Assembly: GCA_020881915.1 (NCBI GenBank)
Contig: JAJFPB010000002.1
Coordinates: forward strand, 3,038,001-3,102,000
DNA length: 64,000 nucleotides
Source of the DNA: Paramyrothecium sp. XJ0827
Lineage: Eukaryota > Ascomycota > Sordariomycetes > Hypocreales > Stachybotryaceae
Direction of reading: 5' to 3'
The position numbers were made by a program, and so were the translations under genes. How positions within the stretch are numbered: position 1 is the first letter of the stretch; each line of letters starts with the position of its first letter. The notes beneath the pieces were generated by a model. The model was not told the origin of the DNA, did not search any database, and saw only the letters and a program-made list of their open reading frames with translations. Shown here piece after piece: positions 1-11,400 of the stretch.

Positions 1-857
1 TCCCAGAATAACGCTAATAGAGATACACGTAGCAATGGTAATAAGACCTCGCACATTTGAGAAGATATACTGATACGTGTAGAAGTCTAAACTAAGTCTC
101 TATGCTACGGTAGCAGCAACAAGTCGAAGCGCGATTGCGGACATTAGTGAGCTAGCTAGGAGTGTGCTCAAATGTTGAGATTCTTGCATGGGGAATGGGC
201 CAAATCCCACTATGCTGTTTGCAGAAACAGCAACATACCACGGCCTGAATTTCCTCGTGATGCCGGTTTCAACGGACCAAACGAGGCGCAAAATGATAGG
301 TTACCCTACACATAGGCGGCGGGTCGTCACCAATTCTACAAGCATACCTTCGGCCTCCCACAACCTTATCCATTGCTCTCTTTGACTGGGTCGACCTCGA
401 GATTCTGTGCTCGTTGTGACATGTTTGTTATGACCCACGCAAGAACCCTCACTCTGGTTGACTGTGAAGGACAAGCTTTATTTCATGGACCAGCAACAGT
501 CCACATGAGTTCCACATAAACCATTACGTCTAGGTGAGCTACGAAATGATCGGAGGTGGATGGTTGTGATTGGGATATATATCAATGAGCTGCAAGAAAC
601 CTTTTTTACAACATAAAGGTTGATAGAAGGTTCAATTCCTCGGAAGGCAGAGACACCACAGACATATTCTGGGGTCCTCAAGTTGCGCTACTACTTCCCC
701 ACACTTTACTGAGGTACCCCTGCCGCAACCAATTTATTTCCAGGAACAGGGGTTCGAGCAGCAATATTTGGTCCCGAATCCCCATCCGAAAACAATAGAG
801 CTCGTCCATCTAGGTTCAATTGACGCCGGCCAGCACGCCATCACTCATAGCAGAAGG
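1..857. other. left-edge stretch without a supported gene
   Basis: No reading frame here can be tied to a known family. A minus-strand frame at about 100-291 reads like a hydrophobic C-terminal segment, and there is a possible GT...AG pair around 300-350. Neither is enough to call a gene. The last 100 bases before position 858 should include the promoter and leader of the sterol isomerase gene. Confidence 0.4.
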
Positions 858-1695
858 ATGGCCTCCACATCGAGCCTCCCGCCCGACCTGTTCGACCAGA
901 CAACGCTTATCTCGCTTGCCTCGACGGTCGCCATTGTTGTCGCAGCATACGCCACGTCACGCCAGGTCTTGCCAACGACGACATCCGGAACGGTTCGGTT
1001 TTTGTTCATCTGGCATTTGGCCGACGCCCTGTGCCACTTCATACTTGAAGGAAGCTTCCTATATCACTGCTTCTTCTCGCACCAGCCTGCTGTCGCGGAG
1101 GGCGGCCCCCTCTTGTTTCCGACTCCACAAGGCTTCCTGGGAACGTTCGATCGTGTATATGGAGCGCAATCAGGCGGAAGCAATCCATTTGCGCAGCTAT
1201 GGATGGTGTACGCCAAGGCAGACAAGAGATGGGCTGGAGTGGACCTAGTACGTTTACCCTGAGTTCTATGCACAGGAAAGCCGAATGCTTTTTACTAACA
1301 GCTATTACCACAGGGGGTCGTGAGTCTTGAGCTCCTCACCGTGTTCTTCGATGGACCACTAGCCGTGTATGTCTGCTACTGCCTCGCAAAGCGGGATCCA
1401 AAGGCGAGTATCTGGATGATCATATTGGCGACATGCGAGCTCTATGGAGGTACGGCTGCACTTACCAAGTTACGATGGCTATGTTTGACTGACGCTATCG
1501 GTAGGGTTCATGACATTTTGCCCCGAGTGGCTGACTGGAAACGTCAATCTGGATGGAAGCAACTTCATGTACCTGTGGGTGTACTTGGTGTTCTTCAACA
1601 TGCTCTGGGTGTTCATTCCGCTCTATGTTATCTGGCATTCCGTCCAGGACATATCCGGTGCTTTACACGCGCGTCAACTGAAGAAGACAATGTAG
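858..1695 (+). CDS. EBP-type sterol delta8-delta7 isomerase (EXPERA domain)
   Basis: Three exons (858-1247, 1314-1449, 1505-1695) give 238 residues, the usual EBP length. The family is an ER membrane enzyme that moves the sterol double bond from C8 to C7. Four hydrophobic segments are visible. The residues known to be catalytic in human EBP (H76, E80, E122, T125, N193) all have equivalents in the expected contexts: H60 and E64 in the first helix pair, E136 and T139 in LELLTVFFDGPL, and N207 in the FFNMLW helix. Intron 1 has GTACGT and a CTAAC branch site; intron 2 has GTACGG...TAG. The start at 858 was chosen over the upstream GTG-type extension because it is the first ATG in frame with a plausible N-terminus. 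Most ascomycetes use the unrelated Erg2 for this ergosterol step, so this copy may be redundant or serve another sterol or terpenoid. Function is by homology of active-site residues only. Confidence 0.88.
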
Positions 1696-2480
1696 TCAGG
1701 AAACTTGGCACTGGCCACATGTCCGCAGCGTAGTCAGGCTGTGTTTAAGTTGGCATTTTAATTCCCATCCGGAAGGCATGGTGCTCCTCCATAGAAAAAC
1801 CCCCCTAGATGTGGTTATTCTCGGCCCGAGTCGCCGTGGAACATGGCGTGTAAAGCGTTAATTTTGACACTACACTGATGTTTCTCAATCACTTGCTGTT
1901 TCCAAGTGGCAATTCCTTGATTTTTGTCTTTGTAGATTGGCCATCGGAACGAAAGTGCTTGCCCAAGTGTTGTGCTTCAAACGATGCGCAAAACAAGCAA
2001 AGACATGAATAAACGCAAAGCAAATTGATCATTATGCTTCTGTGTTCATCTACGCATGCCAAACAAGGTTCTAGATGCATGCAATAATTAATGGGAGACC
2101 AGAAATGTAATTACCGCTTGGATCATCCTATGACATTCTGTTTGGCTTTCAGGCATCGTGAGTGTTGCCAAGGCACTCACCAAAACTCAGCTGCCGCATT
2201 GAGAGATGGTATATCGAAATGAAAAGTAACATCACTCTTCTCTTATGATCTTTATTAACAAATTGAAGGTATTTCAGTGGGATATTTGTGTTATTTGCGC
2301 CGCTACCGCAAATCACAAGCTTGATTGTCACCATTCGTCACGCAGCTGGCTTGCAGTTTGCACACGGCCCGCAGAGATATGCAAACAAACAGCATCGGCA
2401 GCCGCAGGCAGCTGTCCACTGTCACCTGACGGAAGTCCTTAGAATGAAGTGGAATAAATAGGCACCTTAGGTCAAAGCCT
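1696..2480. other. intergenic, no gene seen
   Basis: 3' flank of the sterol isomerase gene and upstream sequence of the CT-rich leader. Frames are short and broken on both strands. No repeat or RNA gene was recognised. Confidence 0.5.
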
Positions 2481-3044
2481 TTCCCCCCGCACTCTCTCTC
2501 TTTCATTCTTCCTTCCTCCTCTACACACTAAAGCTCACCCACTCTTCATCATAGCTTCTTGATAACATCATCACTACGTCTCGCAGAGCACTGCTATGTG
2601 CCTGGGATGTATGAGTACGATCCCGAGAGGGAAGTTCGAATGCTAATACAACGAAAAGGGCAAGCTGGATCGGTCTTTGGGCCACACGGTCAAAGGCAAA
2701 CGAGTGAGGCTTCGGTGCGGCTTCCGTCACCTCCTTGCCCACTATCCAGAACATCTTCTCATCGTTTTCCATCGCCAGGATACCTACTAGAGCTAACCCT
2801 CACACACTACGCAGATTCCAAAGGAGCCTCCATACCCACCCGTTTGCCACGTCCTCCACCAGACTTCAATGACAAGATACCCAGTCGTGGATCAATCCAA
2901 AAGTACCAAAGGTTGGGACTGCTTTTATTGGGAGACGATCCTTCAGCTTCCATGTATTCGCTACATCTGTATCACCTAGCTAGGTTCAAGGCCTCACAGT
3001 TCTCAATACATTGTATCTCACCCCAGCTCTCACATGCTGGATGA
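2481..3044 (+). other. CT-rich leader followed by an unrecognised reading frame
   Basis: A pyrimidine-rich tract at about 2483-2560 (CTCTCTCTTTCATTC and similar) resembles the leaders of fungal genes. It is followed by candidate ATGs near 2596-2610. One frame stays open from 2559 to 3044, but its composition (Pro/Ser/Leu-rich, no domain) does not match anything I recognise. A shorter alternative frame starting near 2596 ends after about 16 codons. This could be a decayed or lineage-specific gene, or a transcribed non-coding leader. Confidence 0.2.
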
Positions 3045-3084
3045 ACAACGTGGTGTCAGGTCCTGGGCATGACCTTAAACTGCG

Positions 3085-3560
3085 TGTCAAGGGCAAGACC
3101 TTAACATGCCTGGCTTCTGAGCGTGGCCCCCATGACGCTCCCCAAAGAATCATCTCACCAACCCGTCGCCTTGCGGCAAACCAACCCTAATAAAGTCAAA
3201 GGCAAGACCTTAACATGCCCGGCTTCTGAGCGTGGCCCCCATGACGCTCCCTTAAATAACCTCACAAACTCGTCGGCTTTTACGACAAAACCCACGGTCA
3301 TCAACAAGACTAGAAGATGTCCGGCTCCGGCATGGCTCCCATCATCAACGCGGTATTCTCAACGGCATCGAACATACCGTTGTATGTGCTGGCATATTAC
3401 GACAATGGCAATTCTCCTAGGTCCGAGAGCACCTTGCCTTAGTATACGACAATGCTTAGCGGCAAGACTCAAACACGCCCGACTTCGACAGTCACCGTCC
3501 GCCGCAACACTGAAACACATCATCAACCCTCTCGACGTCTGTACCATGGTGGCATTTCTC
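3085..3560 (+). repeat. diverging tandem repeat, unit about 110 bp
   Basis: A block starting GGCAAGACCTTAACATGCC at 3085-3108 recurs at 3195 with about 50 nearly identical bases (including CTTCTGAGCGTGGCCCCCAT), so the period is about 110 bp. More degraded copies begin near 3298 (CAACAAGACTAGAAGATGTCCGGCTCC) and near 3460 (GGCAAGACTCAAACACGCCC). A shorter partial match precedes the first clear copy at about 3060. Similarity falls along the array, as in an old tandem duplication. It lies directly upstream of the broken gene at 3.77-5.74 kb and may be the eroded promoter or N-terminal repeat of that locus; this link is inference. Confidence 0.7.
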
Positions 3561-3764
3561 ATGGAGATGAGCTTGAACAGCCTTGGCCAGCAGTGACACT
3601 GGTGTTTCATATCTTCGGTCCAAATTCTCTTGTTCGCAACAAAAAAAAAGTTGAAAAGGAAAGAAAAAGAAGGACTTGCTCCTGGGCACCAGGACAAATA
3701 GGCCCGGCCCAAGCAGTGACCTAGACAGCTGCGTCACCAAAGATCAACGGTCGGATGCATCGCT

Positions 3765-5760
3765 ATGAAATTCCCCAAACCCTCCTCAGCATGGAGTAGA
3801 ATTGCTGGCCTGAAAACGACCTGGGGTGCGCTGTCCTGGACCAACCTTTCAACAACTTGGAGCTTCGGTCGTACTGCGAAGAAACCAACCAGTTTCGCGC
3901 ATTGTGAAGGACTGCGCAAACGCATGTACTGCAACGGACAGCTCAGTCTCCACCCTTTCTCTCGTCACACTGACGAATGTGATGGTCAAGTACGCAGACG
4001 AGGCCAGCATCCGAGAGCAAGTGCATTGGGTCGTGCAAGGGTGCACACAACCTGTCTTCATCCCAGCTATGCGCTCAAACGTCCACCCACAGAAAAAGGG
4101 AGTCGACGTCGCCGAGCCCAGCACGTTTGCCCTATGTCACGCTGTGCAGATACTGATGTTCGCCCGAACGAACTGGGATCTAGCGCGGACGTACAGTAGT
4201 GAAGGGTCTGCATACAAACATCGTTTCCGGCCGAGACTTCTACGACTGGGTCGGCGGCGTGGATCATGTTAAAGCTTACGCCGAGAGTATCGGGCACAGA
4301 AGGAGTTCCAACTCCGGTGCGCAGGTATGCTCAGACGATGAACTTAAAGTCATTGAGGCACCCAGCGCCAAATGACCTCACACCCCTTTCGACCCGCGTA
4401 TTCCTCCTGCAGCTAGAGGAAATGATCCATTCTACTCTCGTCCCGCCGGCACTCCAAGCACTGCAGTAACTCCTCGCAACAATGTCGCTACGACCCCAAC
4501 AGCCTCTCCATTCGCCAGCCAATTCCTGGCCAAATGGCGGAAGAGCACGGCTCTAGCTGCCGAAGATGCCAAGTACCAGATGCTAATCAACCCCGTCGTG
4601 GTGCAACACTATAGATCAGACAACCGTCAGTACTTCGCAGTATACGCCGGAAACCAGATGCTATGCATGCCTTCGATATTTGCAGCAATATCTTTCCACG
4701 ACCTCTACAAACAATGCCATGTCGTTCGCCCTCGCGCTACGCTGAAAGACGTTCTCGCCGCTCTGGGCTTCGACCCAAAGGCTGTTTGCACCATTGACGC
4801 TCCTTTGGCCATCGCACACCACGATAACGGCGCCACCATAACCCGACAACGCCAGATTATGCGTGGACGCCGACTCTAGTTGATGGCAGGTTCTCACTCG
4901 AAGACCCGTACCGAGCCGTTTACCTCTTCATGCACGCCGTCTCTCGCAGACAGCCCAGTCGCAATCTGATCACTGTGAGGGAGCCGACCGAGAAGCAACT
5001 GCCCTGGCCAGGATACCACAACCCTGTGTCCGAGCCGTCGAGAATGCTGACCCTGAAGGACGCTGAGGACAACATCGTTGAACACACGAATGCGGACTGT
5101 TCTGACCACCGAGGTCGCCAAGGAGGGGTCCCAGGACTCAGACGAACCTCCCATCAATGGACTGGTCGCCATTGATCTGCACACCAAAGCAATGGAGGGG
5201 ATGTGTCATCGTCTTGATCGTGTCGAGCGCTTAAAGCTCGTCAAGCGCCTCAATAGTGAGAAAGATGACCGTGGGATGCTGTACGAGACCATGGCTGCCA
5301 TGGTGTCAGCTTGCAGGAAACATCACGGTCTCGGTGACATCGACGCCCTCACCGAGCAGACAGCCCGTCATACCACGAACTTTGCGGGACTGGTCAAAAC
5401 TGAGCACATGATGGACTTTACCAAGTCCGCCATGCAGTCCGATACCGTTTGGGAGTTTGCGGTAGCCAATCCCGACAAGGCCGGTGGCTTGGAACAGGTC
5501 ATGGCAAACTCGTGCTCTCTAGAGATGGCATTCACCAACCCGCCACCCCGGGATTTTGAATTGGATGCGGCGTGCAAGGAAATTGGTGTTTCCCAGCTCC
5601 GGGGTTGCATTTATACCCGGATAATGAGAACGTGCAGTCACTCAACCCGCACCAGGTCGCAGGTCAGAATCGCGCCGTCTTCACTTCGTTGCAGTTTTGC
5701 TAACATGCGAGCAGACATCCACAGGATATCAGCAGCGTAGCTGTCTGGTTCAGCACTTGA
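3765..5760 (+). pseudogene. multiply frameshifted remnant of a large gene, helicase-like tail
   Basis: Protein-like sequence runs for about 2 kb but hops between frames. One frame reads sensibly to about 3905, another from about 3900 to 4200, and a third from about 4205. The third contains an in-frame TGA at 4373-4375 and continues in the same frame to about 4850. There is then a shift for DYAWTPTLVDGRF (about 4860-5090), a shift for 5078-5600, and a last shift ending LNPHQVAGQNRAVF followed by TAA near 5703. The residues around the breaks stay coherent, which favours indel decay over chance frames. No intron consensus fits the joints. The final motif resembles the L-x-P-H-Q-x-x-G segment that opens SNF2-type ATPase domains, so I infer the N-terminal half of a SNF2-like helicase family gene whose motor is missing. 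The parental family was not identified. Confidence 0.6.
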
Positions 5761-6578
5761 CCCTGATAAACGGAGTGCGACTTTGCTGCGAGGCCTCACT
5801 GGTTGTTTCGTTGACACAAAACTGGACTTCGCGAAGGAACGGAAGAACTTGTATAATAGAACACAGTTAGGAACAATTAACAACATCAAATTATCGATCC
5901 ATGTTTTGCCCTTACCGCAGGCCACCCCTCCTGGTTGTTGTAGATTGAGATATCCATGCCTCCTTCAGCTTCTTACCAATGGGTTACATTCCTTGTCCTG
6001 TGTAGACGGTGCAAAGAATACTAGAAAATTTGTCGCTCCATGTGTTGCTGCTGCTACTAATTTATTTCTCTTTCTCCCAGCCTGGTTTTGATTAGGTCGT
6101 AGTCTAGTGATCATTATTAGAAAAGTCCGTCTTTTATTAAGAATATAACAGCAATATTTCATGTGTATTACGAAACTTTGAACGACTTTAATTAAGAGTA
6201 AAAGTATACTGCTTACTATTATTCTTGTCTGGGAATAATCATCCTCAATAGCACCTCGAATTCGAACATCCCATAACAAGGTCTGTCAGCGAGGTGTAGA
6301 GTAGACATGGTGAGGCTCTGGCGAAGTAACCACGATCACATCATGTGCAGGCAGCCACCCTGTTTGTGCTGTTGTCAGATTGTTCTTGAAGTCGCTATCT
6401 TTGGTGTAGCTCTGGTGGTTATACTAGAATTGACCCCTTGTGATGCTTTCCGTGGTAACAGTGACGCCTCCATCCCCCCTTTCTAATGACAAACACGTTA
6501 ACGCCATGCAAACCTCGTTTCTAAGACTCCCCACATGCAAGATTTTCCCGTCAGCCCCGGACGAGCCCATTGCCAGAC
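5761..6578. other. AT-rich gene-free block, possible old repeat remnant
   Basis: Composition drops to clearly AT-rich between about 5840 and 6250 (for example TTTTATTAAGAATATAACAG and TTTAATTAAGAGTAAAAG), in contrast to the GC-balanced sequence on both sides. No coding frame, terminal repeat or target-site duplication was identified. Old transposon sequence mutated towards AT would look like this, but so would a neutral AT-rich spacer. The last 200 bases are the 3' flank of the NAD kinase gene. Confidence 0.4.
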
Positions 6579-8441
6579 TCATTTGTCGTCGTCCCAGCCG
6601 CTGAAGCTCTTCTGCTTCTGCCTCGAGTTCCAGCCCAGCTTCGCCCTGATGCTGTTGACCCAGTCCTCGCTCCTGCGGCCCTCCATCTGCACCGAGGCGA
6701 AGGGGTAGCGGCTGGCGCTGATGGTGACGTAGTCGCCGGGCCGCAGCTCGACGCGCTCGCGGCCGTCGAAGCTGGCCCACGACGGGTTGCGCGCGTCGTA
6801 CGGCACGCCGACGCGCAGCACGATGGTGTCCGGAAGGATGATGGGCCTGAACGACAGCGTGTGGGCGCAGATGGAGGTGACGAGCATGACGGGGTTTTCC
6901 GGGTGGCACAGCGACCCGCCGGCGGCCAGGTTGTAGGCCGTCGAGCCGGTAGGGGTGCAGACGCAGATGCCGTCGGCGAGGACCGACGTGAAGTGCTCGT
7001 CATCGCCAAAGATTTCCGTAGTCGACATTGCTGGGTAGTGTTAGCTCGCTCCTCCGGCGGTCATTGGACACGAAAAGACTTACTTGGGTTTGGCCCGCGA
7101 TCGACGACAACCTCGTTCAAGATCTCATACGTCCCATCGGGATGGTGGGTATGCGCATCCTCCTTCTCCTCGCCGACCAGCTCTTCCACGAGGTCCCGCC
7201 TGGGAGGTTTCTCGTCCTGGTCTGAGTCCTTGTGGCCATTGGCCGTCTCCCCTCGTGGCAAGCTCCTCATCACCGTGCACTCGAACCTCAACCTCAAGCT
7301 TACGGTGACGCCTTCGCGGAATGCGGTTTCCAGTGTAGACACGTGGTTGGCAAAGTCAAACTTGGTCAGGAATCCAAGGCTTCCCAAGGAGAAGCTCAGA
7401 ATGGGTGGGACGATTCGTTGGAACAGCCAGCTCGCGTACAGGACGGTCCCGTCTCCGCCCAGTGTGATGACAAAATCAAACGTGTGTGGCCTCGATCGGC
7501 ACATGTCCTCGTTCCAATACCTGAGACGCCGCTTCAGTGAGTCCCGCGCACTGGACTCGTCCATGTCGCCATCCTTTGCGTAGCTCGCAGCGAGGTCATC
7601 GATGAGGCCTGCGGCGTTGAAGAGCTTGTTGTCCTTGAGTGTCTCTTGCACGAACACTGTGTATTTTGTTTCCCTCTCCTTGTCCAGCAGCCAGCGTGTC
7701 AGCTCCCTCGTTTTGGGTGGTAGCTCTTCGTCGTATATCTTGGTGAGGAGGAATATAGTCTTGACGCGAAACTTGATGCGCATGCTGCTAAGACGCCTGC
7801 TCAGCTCCCTGACGCCCCAGGCCATGTCGCTCAGCTGTTTCTTAGTCAGGGTGCGACTTCGGGCATCGTCGTACGAAGTCAGGTCGAGTTCGGACATGCT
7901 CTTTGTCATTTCTTTCGTCCAGGCCTGCTGATCGGCCTGCCCGGAACCGCCGTCCTCGAGACTGTTCACATCCAAAACTGCTCGGGAGGGACGTCGGGCC
8001 TTGGGGTCTACCGGTTCATTGTTGCCATTCTCGTCTGAAATATCCACCTCTTTCAGAGTTTTGTTCGGGTCTGCGTGTGCGGCATGTGGCATGCTCGGGT
8101 CGATGCCGCCTTCGGGGCAGGCAACGGTTGCGCGCCGTTGCGCCTCGAGGAACTGGTGGACAACGCATTCGCCGCGTGGCGTGGGCCTCAGTGGTCGGCG
8201 CGGCATGATAGCTTCAGATGTTACAAGCGAGCTCTTCCGACGATACGGGTTTGCAGGGTCAAAGGTCACCTAGTATGCCAGGTGTCGCCAGGTTAGCAGA
8301 AAGAAGAGGAGAAGAGAAGAAGAAGAATGGTGTAGCAAGAGACTCGGTAGAACCAGCACCCACCTCAACCGCGTTGGTGTCATCATCGCTATCGTCGGGT
8401 ACGCCCTCGAAGGAGATTCGCTTCCGGTGTTGCTCGCCCAT
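6579..8441 (-). CDS. NAD(H) kinase (Utr1/Pos5 family)
   Basis: Exons 8441-8364, 8269-7084 and 7030-6579 encode 571 residues. The enzyme phosphorylates NAD at the 2' position with ATP to make NADP. Key motifs are GGDGT at about residues 297-301 (nucleotide binding and catalysis), NEVVVDRGPNP at about 411-421, where the second intron splits the Pro codon context, and the downstream GDDEHFTS and TPTGSTAYNLAAGG blocks that bind substrate. The first 140 residues are Ser/Arg/Pro-rich and look disordered. An acidic insertion (about residues 365-400) lies between the two conserved halves. Introns are 94 bp and 53 bp, both with standard borders. An upstream ATG at 8561 in the same frame would add 40 Arg/Ser-rich residues that could target mitochondria; I chose 8441 because MGEQHRKRISFEG looks like a usual cytosolic start. 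Confidence 0.93.
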
Positions 8442-11400
8442 TGTGAGACTGGTGACGTCTTTTCGTTTCCTGCCTTTAGGGGAGCGCGCTGGTATGTCTC
8501 GGAATGCGGGTGCTTGTCGTGAAGATCGCACGGACTGCTGTCGCTTTGCTCGGCGTCGCAAGGGTCAAGGAAGTGTCAATTGCGAGATTCGACCATAACC
8601 CGTTGGGCTCATCGTGGCATGCACAGCATGGCAATTACGGCGATGAACAGTTAACCACGCGTCATGAGAGTGGAACGACTGGTTGGACTGAGAAGCTTCG
8701 TCTCCGGAGCTCGGGCGCAGCACTGCATCTACGACGCTTTGAAACCCCACCTCGAGCTGCACGTCCCCCGCAGACCCCACCATGCTCGGAGGTGCAACAG
8801 CTACAGCCTTACGTCAGACTAAGGTACTGACCCATCTCTCCAGGTATAGGGTAGGCCTGCAAAGTTTTGGTTGCCAGTCGAATTAAATGCATTTTCCTCT
8901 CGAGGTTGGGGTTTTCTGTCTCGGCCATCAAGTGGGAGTGATTGGTACTATTTCCAACATTTGTAAGATTCTGGCATATGTCTTGTTGACAAATTGTAGT
9001 GTGAGCTACCAACCAGATGCGTCCCATGGACTAAAAGCCCTGGACACAAGCAAAGTGTGGGTTGATCCTTTGAGCTTTACAAGCCCGGATCAACCACAAG
9101 CCTAATGCCAATATCAGGCGTTCTCAGCTCGCAGTTTCCCGTCAACTAGTCGAGGGAGGTAGCTATCCTCGCAATAACAAACACGAGTATGGTCTATGTG
9201 GCACAGCATCTCAGGTCTGAGCGATGTGAGCGAGAGAGCCTAGGAGGCAGGCATGCCAACCACACTATTGAGATCTGATATGGGTGGAAGTGACAGCCTC
9301 GCTACTAAAGAGGCCTTCAAGCCAGGGAAATGGCCACTACAAATACGATACAACGTTACACTTGCCTGCGGACAATAACATTCGTCAGTGACAGCAGTTC
9401 TGTCACTATTCCCTGACAAGACTTACGCCCATGCCTGGCCGATGCTGACCTCACATGTCTCGGCCTATCGTAAGAAGCGTAGGTGAAGCCTGCAAACCAG
9501 CGGCTGGACACGACAGTCCCAAACACACTGGCGAACCAGACGGGAACAATAAGACACTGTGTCGTTGTTGTCATCCCAAGCAACCTCGTCGATGCAATAC
9601 GATGGCCCTGCCTCAAATGCTGGTAGTGTTGTAAGCTTCAAACACAAGCCTGATGCAGCGGCTCAGGCACACCGTTGGCTGGACCGACATTGGCCGGGAG
9701 AGCAAAGAGGCGAAGTGACTACAAACTCATTGAATGGTCCCATATTCTGCATCGTGCAAACCAAGGGTCTAGTTAGAAGTATGAGCCACCAGGCTGCCCA
9801 CAGCATAGGGATATGTCTAGCGATATGTGGCGCCGCATACTGCCATTGCTCCCTCTGTTGGAGTCGCTTACCCTGCGCCGACTTGGAATTGCAAGTCCAT
9901 GCGGAGTATATAGTTTGGTTGTCTCACGCACCTCTGGATTTTACATCCATCGTACCATACAGCTCGGGAGCATCTCGGTAATAGAGCAATCTGCCGTCGA
10001 TGTGTCGCACATGCAGCAAAGACAAATACACGCCCCTTTGTATGACCTGTCACTACTGGTAGGACCGTTCGACACAGAGCCGCTCCTCGCCGGAACCTCG
10101 TACCGTGTAGCTGAAAGAGCCACAGAGGAGGGTTTATCTACCGACTGGACAATCAGGGAACAGTAACGGAAGGCTGCGGCCCAACTTGAATGTGCTGCCC
10201 TGAATGGCAGGCTCGGTTCGGGCAGGTCAATGGCGACGAGACAGCCAAGTCGGCCATCGAAATGTAGGGACATCGGCAGGGATCGGGAGACTGCCTGGTA
10301 ACAATGCTTCCAATCTGCGTCCAGCAAGGCTCGGCTTTACACGTCATGGAAGACTGGAGATTGCCAGCCCATGATCCAGTATTCAAGATTGATCGTTGCG
10401 TGCGGTCGCTGCCACACGAGGTTCAAGCCGACATTGCAGGCATCACACCAACACATGAACATGGGAGGGGAAGAGCGGTGAAAGGCGGCGGGGAGGGGGG
10501 AACTGTGCACTGGATCAGGCGACCACGGAGTGGCATGAGGGTCCTCATCCCCGCTGATATCTGACTGGCCACTGTCGTACATGCCTCAACATTGAGCAAC
10601 TTTAGTAGCTGGACTCCTTCATGCAAGCATCGCGGACGAACGTGGTATTACGCTTGCATCTGGTGCTTCGTACGAGTCTGCCATCGTGGGACCGCATTCA
10701 AGTCCCGCATACTAGGGACCTGATTTTCCTGTGGATCTGGGTTTGCCGCGGACGGACGGCCTTGAAACTCGTCGAGCCACTGCACTGCCAGCCATCTGGC
10801 GTGCGTTCTGCATCGGCCGCAGGTTCGAAGTATGGCTGACTAGTCGCATGACGGGTTCAGGAGCGGTTACAGTAACAGTAAGGCACAGTCCTGTGGTGAC
10901 CATCATAAGTCTAGCCGCTGCAGAGCTCCCAAACGGTAGTCCGATACTGACCAAGGTTGGCACGACGGACGTGAGCCGGAGCCAGACAGCTCGGTCGAGC
11001 CCAGCGTGGAGCTGGGTGTGACCACATTGATTTCATTCATACATCCCACGAAACATCGGGAAACATGATATGAATCCTTGCAGCGTGCCGAATAGGGCCC
11101 TCGGATGTTACTGGAAAGTGTGCCCTGTCATGGAACGCTGCGAGGGGCAATCGTAGTCATACGAAAGGAGGGACGATGAAAGAGGACTGATGTTGTTGCA
11201 GTCGAGAAACGAGAAAAGGAGGCGTGTTCCAGGAGACGAAGGTGGGGAGGGGTGGCCTCCACAACCCCAGGCGAGCCAGTCGACATCAGGGATCTGCAAA
11301 GGGTGGAAGAGCAGCAGGCGTGCGTCTACCAAAGCGGCTTCGGTTTGCCCGCCCAGAACGCTGTCATTGTTGTGAACCAACGTACCCGAACGCTGTCGTA

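Noticed and set aside
100..291. Minus-strand frame of 63 codons with a hydrophobic end, possibly a C-terminal exon
   Set aside because: No family match and no supported upstream exon; the possible splice signals at 300-350 are not convincing.
9058..9098. Short hairpin GGTTGATCC with GGATCAACC
   Set aside because: Only a 9-bp stem; such pairs are expected by chance in a window of this size.
9559..10166. Overlapping plus-strand frames of 117-140 codons
   Set aside because: Rich in Cys/His/Ser with no domain, overlapped by equally long frames on the other strand; chance composition.
10815..10835. GGTTCGAAG-type sequence resembling a tRNA B box
   Set aside because: No matching acceptor stem, D arm or anticodon arm at the required distances; similar boxes at 13411, 13607 and 59066 fail as well.
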